From Bacteroidales bacterium (GTDB lineage Bacteria > Bacteroidota > Bacteroidia > Bacteroidales > P3): DNA of 32,724 nt. The translations under genes were made by a program, and so were the position numbers. Where the stretch lies: NCBI GenBank assembly GCA_017469625.1, contig JAFUGA010000038.1:1-32724 (forward strand), read 5' to 3'. Below, in pieces: positions 18,294 through 24,760 of this stretch; the stretch's first letter is position 1, and each line of letters starts with the position of its first letter. The notes under the pieces are model-generated. The model searched no databases. It had not been told where the DNA came from and saw nothing but the letters and a program-made list of their open reading frames with translations.

Positions 18294-18326
18294 ACTATTA
18301 AATTATTATTTATTACTTTCAGATTG

Positions 18327-18360
18327 CAAAAATACAAAATATTACAAACACATATTGCAA
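18327..18360 (-). promoter_or_regulatory. Possible gltX promoter
   Basis: On the minus strand TATTTTTG (18327-18334) matches the -7 consensus, and a TTG (18358-18360, end of the repeat array) lies 23 bp upstream, slightly long for the usual 19-21 bp spacing. The leader would be about 30 nt. Confidence 0.4.
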
Positions 18361-18440
18361 TTTTGTTTCAATTTTCTAAAACTTTATTTCGTTTTCGTAA
18401 AACTTTGTTTTAGAATTCTCTTTCTTTGTTTCGGTGTTAT
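18360..18440. repeat. 21-nt-period repeat array, copy 2 (short)
   Basis: Four units with cores TTTTGTTTCA, CTTTATTTCG, CTTTGTTTTA and CTTTGTTTCG spaced exactly 21 nt (hexamers at 18366, 18387, 18408, 18429). The third includes GAATTC as in the other arrays. It fills the gap between gltX and the HepT remnant, and its last unit runs directly into that remnant. Confidence 0.75.
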
Positions 18441-18621
18441 GAAACACTATTTAGTTACGAAAAATATTGAAAATATAGGAAAAGAGGCCTATAAACTTAG
18501 TGAAGAATTTAAAGCAAACCATAAGGAAATACTATGGAAGAAGATAATCTTGTTACGTGAAAATACAAACATCACACCAAAAAGATTATATAGGATTGCT
18601 ACAGAAGATAAAAACCTTTAA
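18439..18621 (+). pseudogene. Truncated HepT-like (DUF86/HEPN) toxin remnant
   Basis: A 60-codon frame from ATG 18439. Residues NIENIGKEAYKLSEEFKANH followed by LWKKIILLRE and PKRLYRIATEDKNL match the second half of HepT-type HEPN toxins of MNT/HEPN modules, which normally read IGEAAYKLSEEF...PWKxIIGLRHxLVHDYY. The catalytic R-x4-6-H segment appears deleted: the text jumps from LLREN to TNITPKRLY, with no His. The N-terminal helices and any MNT nucleotidyltransferase partner are also absent. I treat it as a dead fragment. The ATG may be fortuitous, since the frame is open further upstream through the repeat array. Confidence 0.6.
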
Positions 18622-18680
18622 AACTGCAAGTGGAAAATCTTTTAAATGATGTTTTTTAACAACTATTCAAATTATTTTTA

Positions 18681-18688
18681 TACCTTTG
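18681..18688 (+). promoter_or_regulatory. -7 box ahead of small-ORF element A
   Basis: TACCTTTG is an exact TAnnTTTG match about 30 nt before the ATG at 18719. I see no TTTG or TTG at the expected distance upstream, so it is a half-match only. Confidence 0.35.
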
Positions 18689-18718
18689 CATTTGGAATAT
18701 ATCTTTTAAGACAATAGA

Positions 18719-18808
18719 ATGAAAAATACATATAGAAATATTTTAAATAAATTTTTAACTACCTCATTATTAGGTAAATATATGGGGGGGGTTATACTTC
18801 TTACTTAA
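18719..18808 (+). CDS. Small ORF A, 29 aa, ending in a G tract (unrecognised)
   Basis: Encodes MKNTYRNILNKF then LTTSLLGKYMGGVILLT. The C-terminal half matches small ORF B (30592-30672, other strand), which reads NNLLTTSLLNNYMGGG. The DNA is also alike over roughly 40 nt, from the TTTTAAC before ACCTCATTATTA to the run of G. The G tract here is 8 long (18784-18791), so slippage would change the reading frame and the last few residues. A -7 box lies upstream (18681) and a hairpin downstream (18869-18898). I do not recognise the peptide. It could be a leader peptide, a tiny protein, or a non-coding RNA that happens to be open. Confidence 0.4.
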   Translation: MKNTYRNILNKFLTTSLLGKYMGGVILLT

Positions 18809-18868
18809 GGAAAAGAATGTAAAGAAAGAGAACTATAGTATAAACACATAACCACAAAGATAAAGGGT

Positions 18869-18905
18869 GGGCTAGTCTATGGACTTGTCTGCCCTTTTGT
18901 TTTGT
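18869..18905 (+). terminator. Hairpin downstream of small ORF A
   Basis: GGGC (18869-18872) can pair with GCCC (18891-18894), and AGTC (18874-18877) with GACT (18882-18885), followed by TTTTGTTTTGTTT. The 3' arm contains CTTGTCTG, which also forms the 3' arm of the terminator after small ORF B. The stem is imperfect. Confidence 0.45.
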
Positions 18906-18993
18906 TTGATAGAAAATTATAAAAAATTATTTTTAATAAAAACAAAGGAACTAAGGAATCCTTTCTCTGAAAAGAGATAAAACAGAAAAAAAG

Positions 18994-19254
18994 ATGATTG
19001 AAAATTTCAATTGTAATCCCACTGCTGACATAGAAGCAAGACTTATTAAGTGGGAAAAAGAGAAAAAGGAAAGTGTCTACGGTGCAACCGAGGACGCTGT
19101 GGCAAGAGTATTCGGCGACAAAATTCATTTCTTGGACGACAGCGATATTATGATTAAAGCTGCCGTGCTGAATGATTTCTACTCTACTAACATTAGAGAC
19201 GTTTATGGTGTTATGAAACACTACAAAGAAGTAAAGAATCTTGGCGAACGTTAT
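18994..19254 (+). pseudogene. Foreign-looking gene fragment fused in frame ahead of the BspA-like gene
   Basis: An 87-codon frame (MIENFNCNPTADIEARLIKW to NLGERY) with no stop before the signal peptide of the next gene. The stretch from about 19070 to 19210 uses clearly more G and C (GAGGACGCTGTGGC, TTCGGCGAC, GCTGCCGTGCTG) than its surroundings. The text IMIKAAVLNDFYSTNI..VYGVMKHYK looks like an internal piece of a larger globular protein that I cannot name. It lacks a plausible beginning or end of its own. I call it debris and not an N-terminal extension of the leucine-rich protein, because a clear signal peptide starts right after it. Confidence 0.5.
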
Positions 19255-20781
19255 ATGAAAAAACTAATAAGTATATTGGTCTTATTTATTTCTATAGTTG
19301 TAAGTAGTAATGTTTTTGCATACGATTTTGAAGCAAATGGAATTTATTATAATATCACATCTTCTACTGATAACACTGTTGCGGTAACATATCGTTCATT
19401 TTATCCTTCTGATAAATATTCTGGTTCTGTGGTTATACCATCTAATGTAATGAATAATGGAGTAAACTATGATGTTACTTCTATTGGGAATAGAGCTTTT
19501 CATGTTTGTTCCTCTTTAACCTCTGTAACTATTCCCAATAGTGTTACTTCTATTGGTAATTATGCTTTTACTAATTGTTCTTCTTTAACCTCTGTAACTA
19601 TTCCCAATAGTGTTACTTCTATTGGTTATAGTGCTTTTACTAATTGCTCCTCTTTAACCTCTATAACTATTCCTAATAGCGTTACTTCTATTGAAAGTGG
19701 TTTTTTTTCTGGTTGTTCTTCTTTAACTAATATAGATGTTAATTCTGAGAACAATTATTATAGCAGTGTTGATGGAGTATTGTATAATAAAGAAGAAACA
19801 ACACTAATAAGATGTCCAGAAGGTAAAGTTGGTACAGTCTCTATTCCTAATAGTGTTACTTCTATTGAAAGAAGTGCTTTTAATGATTGCTCTTCTTTAA
19901 CCTCTGTAATCATTCCTAATAGTGTTACTTCTATTGGAAATTATGTTTTTAATGATTGCACTTCTTTAACCTCTGTAATCATTCCTAATAGTGTTACTTA
20001 TATTGGATATAGTGCTTTTGATGGTTGCACTTTTTTAACTGATATAAACGTTAATTCTGTAAATAACTATTATAGTAGTGTAGATGGAGTATTGTATAAT
20101 AAAGAACAAACAACACTAATAAGATGTCCAGAAGGTAAAGCTGGTATAGTCAGTATTCCTAATAGCGTTACTTCTATTGATAACTGGGCTTTTGAACATT
20201 GTTCTTCTTTAACCTCTGTAACCATTCCTAATAGTGTTACCTCTATTGGTAATCATACCTTTTATGATTGTTCTGCTTTTACCTCTGTAATAATAGGTAA
20301 TAGTGTTACTTATATTGGAGGTAGTGTTTTTTCTGGTTGCACTTCTTTAGATACTATTATTTGTTTAGCAAATATACCTGCCGATGTGGAAGAAAGTACA
20401 TTTAATAACAATCAGAGCAATATGACTCTTATTGTTCCTTGTGGCAAAAGTGTGGTATATCAAGCATCTCCTGTATGGAAATGGTTCGGTAATATAGTTG
20501 AAAATTGTGAACAAGCAGGTATAGATGATGTTGCAGAAAATATTACTGTTTCTCTGTATCCAAATCCTACAAATGAAAACGCAACACTAAACATAAAAGG
20601 TTTGAATGAACAGGCAGATATTATAGTAACAAATCAGCAGGGACAAATCATTTCAACTACTACACTTGCAAAAGGCAATGAAGATTTAGAGATAGAAACA
20701 TCTAATCTTCCAAGTGGTATTTATTACATAAGAATTCAAACAGATAAGTTTGTAAAAACTCAAAAGTTAATAAAAAAGTAA
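19255..20781 (+). CDS. BspA-like leucine-rich repeat protein with T9SS type A sorting domain
   Basis: A secreted or surface protein of 508 residues. It has a signal peptide (MKKLISILVLFISIVVSSNVFA), about a dozen LRR_5 repeats of about 23 residues (SSLTSVTIPNSVTSIGNYAF type) interrupted twice by INVNSxNNYYSSVDGVLYN inserts, a spacer (LIVPCGKSVVYQASPVWKWF), then a Por-type C-terminal domain (SLYPNPTNENATLNIKGL, IYYIRIQTDKFVKTQKLIKK). In the type IX system this domain is the export and anchoring signal. BspA-like proteins are often adhesins, but the target here is unknown. The start at 19255 is set by the signal peptide; the frame is open upstream only through a gene fragment. A close paralogue ends at 31832 on the other strand. 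Confidence 0.9.
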   Translation: MKKLISILVLFISIVVSSNVFAYDFEANGIYYNITSSTDNTVAVTYRSFYPSDKYSGSVVIPSNVMNNGVNYDVTSIGNRAFHVCSSLTSVTIPNSVTSIGNYAFTNCSSLTSVTIPNSVTSIGYSAFTNCSSLTSITIPNSVTSIESGFFSGCSSLTNIDVNSENNYYSSVDGVLYNKEETTLIRCPEGKVGTVSIPNSVTSIERSAFNDCSSLTSVIIPNSVTSIGNYVFNDCTSLTSVIIPNSVTYIGYSAFDGCTFLTDINVNSVNNYYSSVDGVLYNKEQTTLIRCPEGKAGIVSIPNSVTSIDNWAFEHCSSLTSVTIPNSVTSIGNHTFYDCSAFTSVIIGNSVTYIGGSVFSGCTSLDTIICLANIPADVEESTFNNNQSNMTLIVPCGKSVVYQASPVWKWFGNIVENCEQAGIDDVAENITVSLYPNPTNENATLNIKGLNEQADIIVTNQQGQIISTTTLAKGNEDLEIETSNLPSGIYYIRIQTDKFVKTQKLIKK

Positions 20782-20797
20782 AAAACAATTCTATAAT

Positions 20798-20832
20798 AAA
20801 AAGGTTGAGAATGAAATATTCTCAACCTTTTT
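20798..20832. terminator. Strong bidirectional terminator
   Basis: A perfect 15-bp stem (AAAAAGGTTGAGAAT, 20798-20812, and its complement 20818-20832) with a GAAAT loop and T runs on both strands. It lies 16 nt after the BspA-like stop and faces the convergent gene ending at 20854. Nearly the same hairpin follows the paralogue (31783-31811). Confidence 0.85.
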
Positions 20833-20853
20833 ATTATTTTTTATAGATACATA

Positions 20854-21252
20854 TTATTCATCTATTTTTCCATTCCAACCATCTGAAGCAGATGTATGTT
20901 CGTGTAAGACTGTCCATTTACCATCTAATTTTTCCAAATAGTCGTTTTGTCTCATCATAAAAGGAGGATTTTGGCTACCGTCTTTATTTACGGTATCCCA
21001 TTTTTGAACAGAACATACCAAAGCAGAGTTTCCGTTTATTCTTGTACGCATATCAAGGATTTCTACCTTACAACTACTAAGGTTTCCAAATGCTTCGTCA
21101 AAGACTTTCTTTGCTTTGTCCTTGCCTATGCAAGCATAAGGAGCAGCATCAAACCATATAGTCTCGTTGTTCCAATCTTTTGTGGATTGTTCTCCTGAAA
21201 AAGAAGATGCAATATTGCGTATAATCTCTTCTATTATTTGTTTATCGTTCAT
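20854..21252 (-). CDS. SnoaL/NTF2-like domain protein
   Basis: A small cytoplasmic protein of 132 residues with the cone-shaped NTF2-like fold used by SnoaL, DUF4440 and ketosteroid-isomerase families: an N-terminal helix (QIIEEIIRNIASSFS), the ETIWFDAAPYACIGKDKAKKVFDEAF region, then beta strands ending DYLEKLDGKWTVLHEHTSA. The fold is common and catalysis cannot be inferred. It starts at the ATG 21250-21252 and stands alone between two terminator-like or degraded regions. I see only a weak -7-like box upstream (TACTTTG). Confidence 0.75.
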   Translation of the reverse strand: MNDKQIIEEIIRNIASSFSGEQSTKDWNNETIWFDAAPYACIGKDKAKKVFDEAFGNLSSCKVEILDMRTRINGNSALVCSVQKWDTVNKDGSQNPPFMMRQNDYLEKLDGKWTVLHEHTSASDGWNGKIDE

Positions 21253-21299
21253 ATTCTTTGATTTTAAATGTTAATTATCCTGCAAAGTATTACTTTTTT

Positions 21300-21425
21300 T
21301 CAAACTCCTAAAACAATATCTGCATCTATATTGAGTTTTTTACTTATCTCTCTTGCAATCTTTAAAGTTGGCTCGCTTTTACCCGATAAATACTCGCTAA
21401 CTACACGCAAAAGTTGAGATAAATT
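21300..21425 (-). pseudogene. Remnant of an XRE-type helix-turn-helix regulator
   Basis: Reading the minus strand from 21425 gives NLSQLLRVVSEYLSGKSEPT and then LKIAREISKKLNIDADIVLGV with a TGA at 21300. The SEYLSGKSEPTL and IAREISKKL parts are the recognition-helix and following-helix pattern of HTH_3 proteins. There is no start codon, and a stop lies directly upstream (about 21426-21428), so only the C-terminal ~40 residues survive. Such regulators are often antitoxins. Confidence 0.55.
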
Positions 21426-21427
21426 TT

Positions 21428-21643
21428 ACCACCTCCATATATTTTCACCACTTTTCTACATTATAATGCTATAAATATAAAACAGAGAAAAGTACTATTT
21501 TCTTCTCTCTTTTTAATGGTAGAATATGGTTTAGCACAAGTTAGATTAGAAGATTTTTTTCTAAAAACCTTTAAACACTGTTTTAATATTTTTTAATATT
21601 TTTGCAAATCAATAATTTATTAAATAATAAAAATACAACGAAA
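21428..21643. other. AT-rich gap upstream of the dipeptidase gene
   Basis: No gene is supported. It holds a weak inverted repeat (AGAGAA...TTCTCT around 21484-21510) and, at 21597-21604, an exact TAnnTTTG box (TATTTTTG) 39 nt before the ATG of the dipeptidase, with no clear TTTG partner. Confidence 0.5.
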
Positions 21644-22399
21644 ATGAAAAAGAGAAGTCTATTTCTTGCAATAGTTTGGATAAGTTCTGCACTTATCTTT
21701 TTATCTTGTTCAAAAGACAAATCAAAAGCAGAAAACTCTGCAAACAAAACGCAATCTACAGAATCTACAACAGAGAATGATGGTAGCGAGAACTTTGTAA
21801 ATTTAGCTGAAGCAGTGCCAGACGTTATTTTGGAGATACGTTATTACTCTACATATAATTTTGTGGGCAAGAGAATAGAGGGATATTTGGAACCAACGGC
21901 ACTTTTAACCAAACAAGCAGCAAAAACCTTGAAAGAAGTGAGCGATGAAGTAAAGCAGATGGGTTATCGTTTAAAGATATATGACGCTTATCGTCCTCAA
22001 AAGGCAGTAGATGATTTTGTAAGATGGTCTAAAGATGATAATGACACAATAATGAAGCCTTATTTCTACCCTTATCTGAATAAAAACGTGTTATTTAAAC
22101 AGGAATATATAATGGAGAAAAGCGGACATTCAAGAGGTTCTACTGTGGATTTAACTTTGTTTGATATGACAACAGAAAAAGAGTTGGATATGGGAGGAAC
22201 GTTCGACTTTTTCGGTATAGAATCTCACCCGGATTACAAACAGAAGATTACTAACGAGCAGTATAACAACAGAATGATACTAAGGAACGTTATGATTAAA
22301 CATGGTTTCAAACCCATATCGTCTGAATGGTGGCATTTCACACTTAAAGACGAACCTTTCCCAGATACATACTTTAATTTTGATGTAAAAAAGTTGTAA
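21644..22399 (+). CDS. D-alanyl-D-alanine dipeptidase (VanX/DdpX family), lipoprotein
   Basis: A zinc peptidase that hydrolyses D-Ala-D-Ala, 251 residues. A lipoprotein signal (MKKRSLFLAIVWISSALIF then LSCSKDK, Cys 22) places it in the periplasm or on a membrane. The family's YDAYRPQKAV motif, the metal-ligand motif SGHSRGSTVD (SxHxxGxxxD) and the catalytic/ligand pair EWWH are all present. The ATG at 21644 is chosen over an in-frame upstream start because it opens the signal peptide. No vanH, vanA or van regulatory genes are nearby, so a cell-wall turnover or nutrient role is more likely than glycopeptide resistance. Confidence 0.9.
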   Translation: MKKRSLFLAIVWISSALIFLSCSKDKSKAENSANKTQSTESTTENDGSENFVNLAEAVPDVILEIRYYSTYNFVGKRIEGYLEPTALLTKQAAKTLKEVSDEVKQMGYRLKIYDAYRPQKAVDDFVRWSKDDNDTIMKPYFYPYLNKNVLFKQEYIMEKSGHSRGSTVDLTLFDMTTEKELDMGGTFDFFGIESHPDYKQKITNEQYNNRMILRNVMIKHGFKPISSEWWHFTLKDEPFPDTYFNFDVKKL

Positions 22400-22454
22400 A
22401 AACTCCTCTCTTAAACAGTAAAAGTTAAAACTTTAGCCTCTTTCTATAAAGTAT

Positions 22455-22982
22455 ATGACTACAACGGAGTTAAAAGAAGTGCTTTCTAAACCCTTGCACG
22501 CTGAAGATATAAAACATTTGAGCCAAACGGCGAATATAGAAGATATTTTCTCATTTATGTTTGACAAAGACAAAAGGACTTCTGACAATGCTTCATGGGT
22601 GATGACTCATTTACCAAAATCAGCGAACAAGTTTTTGGATAGCAAGCGAGATATATTGATTGACACGGTTTTATCCTCAAAAGAGAGTAGTCAAACGAGA
22701 TTATTTCTAAATCTTTTAGAACGTTTGAAGTTCCAAGAAGATAACCTTAGAACAGATTTTTTAGATTTCTGTTTAAAAAATTGCGTTTCACCTTTGCAAC
22801 CAGCAGGAATACAATCCCTTTGTTTGAAATTGGCCTACAAACAGTGCATTTTGTTTGAAGAACTTTTAAAAGAGTTAAAATCTACTCTACAACTTATTCA
22901 CCCACAAGAACTTTCCTCTGGTGCAAGGTGTCAATACAACAAAATATTACACCAAATAAATACTAAAGTTTTTGGATTGTAA
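22455..22982 (+). CDS. Conserved all-helical protein of unknown function
   Basis: A 175-residue soluble protein that appears entirely alpha-helical, with a HEAT-like run: DNASWVMTHLP, TRLFLNLLERLKF, TDFLDFCLKNCVSPLQPAGI and SLCLKLAYKQC. I recall similar proteins being widespread and unnamed in Bacteroidota. I assign no function. Its last codons (TTT GGA TTG TAA) fall inside the first of two 22-bp palindromes, so the end of this gene is part of the regulatory region of the ATPase gene that follows 74 nt later. Confidence 0.7.
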   Translation: MTTTELKEVLSKPLHAEDIKHLSQTANIEDIFSFMFDKDKRTSDNASWVMTHLPKSANKFLDSKRDILIDTVLSSKESSQTRLFLNLLERLKFQEDNLRTDFLDFCLKNCVSPLQPAGIQSLCLKLAYKQCILFEELLKELKSTLQLIHPQELSSGARCQYNKILHQINTKVFGL

Positions 22983-23023
22983 TCCAAAAAATAAGGTATA
23001 ATTTTTGGATTATAATCCAAAAA
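22969..23023. promoter_or_regulatory. Twin 22-bp palindromes, likely operator pair
   Basis: Two palindromes with arms TTTTTGGATT and AATCCAAAAA lie at 22969-22990 (centre GT) and 23002-23023 (centre AT, perfect). They are 33 bp apart centre to centre, about three helical turns. The second covers the TTTG and most of the spacer of the promoter for the AAA ATPase gene, the position of a repressor site. No regulator gene is adjacent. Confidence 0.65.
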
Positions 23024-23035
23024 GTTATACTTTTG
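23004..23035 (+). promoter_or_regulatory. Bacteroidota-type promoter for the AAA/DUF4143 gene
   Basis: TTTG (23004-23007), a 20-bp spacer and TACTTTTG (23028-23035) form a good match. The leader would be about 15 nt before the ATG at 23057. The promoter overlaps the second palindrome, and an in-frame TTG start at 23033 lies inside the -7 box and is rejected. Confidence 0.75.
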
Positions 23036-23056
23036 CAAAATCTAAAATATAGAATT

Positions 23057-24187
23057 ATGGATATACAACGCACAATTCAACCCTTAATAGAATCAAAATT
23101 ATTTAAAGGAAAAGTTATTTTGATTATAGGTGCCAGACAGGTAGGAAAAAGTACTCTATTGAAACAGATAACACGACAAAGAAACGAATCTGTTTTGTTT
23201 TTGGAGTGCGATGACCCTGTTATTCGTCAAACACTTACCGATATTAACCTTTCAGAGATAAGGGATATAATAGGACAGAACAAAATAATAGTTATAGACG
23301 AGGCACAGTTGATTCCTAACATAGGACGTTCCATAAAACTGATTGTGGATAATGTAAAGGATATACAGATTATAGTTTCTGGTTCTTCTGCTTTTGAACT
23401 ACATAACAAACTCAATGAACCACTTACAGGACGTAAGTTTGAATATAGATTATACCCTATTTCAACAGAGGAGGTTGTAAATTTCAGTGGGTTGTTGTCT
23501 GTAAAACAGAATTTGGAACAAAGACTTATTTTCGGTTCTTACCCTGATATTATAATGAATAAAGACGATGTAAAAGATTTGTTAATGAACATAACTGAAA
23601 GTTATCTTTATAAAGATGTATTAACTATTGATAACTTACGAAAACCTGTACTTATCAACAAGTTACTTACTGCTCTTGCTCTGCAATTAGGTAGCGAAAT
23701 ATCGTATAATGAACTTGCAAAAACTATAGGGTCAGATAGTAAAACAGTAGAAAAATATATAGATTTATTAGAAAAATGTTATGTAATTTTTCGTCTTAGT
23801 GCGTTTAGCAGAAACTTACGTAGTGAGTTAAAGAAAAGCAAGAAAGTTTATTTTTATGATAATGGCATAAGGAATACAATATTAAGGAATTATGCTCCTT
23901 TGGAATTGCGTAATGATGTAGGAGCATTGTGGGAAAATTTCTTTATTTCCGAACGAATAAAGTATAATCATTATCACAACAACTATGCAAACTACTATTT
24001 TTGGCGAACAACACAGCAACAGGAGATAGACTTTGTTGAAGAATATGATGGAAAGTTCAATCTTTTTGAAATGAAATGGAATCCAAAGAAAGCAAAGGTA
24101 ACAATACCTAAGATTTTCAAAGAAACGTACGAAATAAGAGAGTTTAACGTTGTTACTCCACAGAATTACTTAGAATTTGTAAGATAA
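23057..24187 (+). CDS. AAA-family ATPase with C-terminal DUF4143 domain
   Basis: A 376-residue protein of the AAA_14/DUF4143 family. Walker A is GARQVGKSTLLKQ (about residue 26), Walker B is IIVIDEAQLI, sensor-like VSGSSAFEL and ...LTGRKFEYRLYPIS follow, then a winged-helix segment (ISYNELAKTIGSDSKTVEKY) and a C-terminal domain with a degenerate nuclease-like pattern (QEIDFVEEYDGK then LFEMKWN). These ATPases are extremely common in Bacteroidota, often in many copies and on mobile or defence-rich segments, and their cellular role is not established. The ATG at 23057 fits the promoter. It stands alone, with a 570-nt gap behind it. Confidence 0.85.
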   Translation: MDIQRTIQPLIESKLFKGKVILIIGARQVGKSTLLKQITRQRNESVLFLECDDPVIRQTLTDINLSEIRDIIGQNKIIVIDEAQLIPNIGRSIKLIVDNVKDIQIIVSGSSAFELHNKLNEPLTGRKFEYRLYPISTEEVVNFSGLLSVKQNLEQRLIFGSYPDIIMNKDDVKDLLMNITESYLYKDVLTIDNLRKPVLINKLLTALALQLGSEISYNELAKTIGSDSKTVEKYIDLLEKCYVIFRLSAFSRNLRSELKKSKKVYFYDNGIRNTILRNYAPLELRNDVGALWENFFISERIKYNHYHNNYANYYFWRTTQQQEIDFVEEYDGKFNLFEMKWNPKKAKVTIPKIFKETYEIREFNVVTPQNYLEFVR

Positions 24188-24366
24188 TAAGATTTGAAAT
24201 CATAGAAAATAAGGGAAACACTTATAAATCTAATATTTAACATAGTTGTCTTAGCATTAAATTTCATTATATTACTTACAACGAAATAAATATTATTGTT
24301 TATTAGTTTGGTATTATCAAAAACTTCAATAAGTGAATATCCATAATTCTGCTGAAGAATGTGGAA
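24188..24366. other. AT-rich gap before repeat array 3
   Basis: No gene is supported. The last 40 bases (hexamers at 24325 and 24346, TTCAAT and ATTCTG) are in phase with the 21-nt array that follows and may be its decayed edge. Confidence 0.5.
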
Positions 24367-24710
24367 TTTTAGAACAGTTTTGGGTTGAGAGGATATTCTA
24401 AAACTTCGTTTTAAATGGAAAAAGTGGCATTTTAGGATAATAAAATTAGATTTTAGAAAGGTGAATAAGTATTTTAGAACACTATAAGTTTAATTTACAA
24501 TTGTAAAATTTTGTTTCAAATACTTAGTTTTTCACTTTACTATCATAACTCTTCGCTCTAATTTTCTCTTTCTTTGTTTTAGAATTCTAAAACTTGATTC
24601 TAATTTTCTAAAACTTTGTTTTAATTTTCTATCTCTTTGTTTTAGATTTCTAAAACTTGATTCTATTTTCACGAAACGAAGTTTTAGAAAATTAAAACGA
24701 AGTTCTATTT
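24367..24710. repeat. 21-nt-period repeat array, copy 3 (largest)
   Basis: TTTTAG-type hexamers fall in one register at 24367, 24409, 24430, 24451, 24472, (24493 decayed), 24514, 24535, 24556, 24577, 24598, 24619, 24640, 24661, 24682 and 24703, that is 17 positions of 21 nt with no insertion or deletion. Cores are CTTTGTTTTA, CTTGATTCTA or CGAAGTTTTA. Joints such as TTTTAGAATTCTAAAA and CTAAAACTTTGTTTTAG are palindromes. The heptad reading frame on + has stops at 24386, 24485 and 24491, so the register is not kept by coding. Related arrays are at 7520 and 18360. Confidence 0.85.
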
Positions 24711-24760
24711 CTTGCTTTTATAGGATTTAAATTATTGTGTTATTGTATGATAGGAGAAAA

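Noticed and set aside
21644-22399. VanX-like gene as a glycopeptide-resistance determinant
   Set aside because: There are no ligase, dehydrogenase or two-component genes nearby, and the protein is a lipoprotein. Chromosomal D-Ala-D-Ala dipeptidases are common in Bacteroidota.
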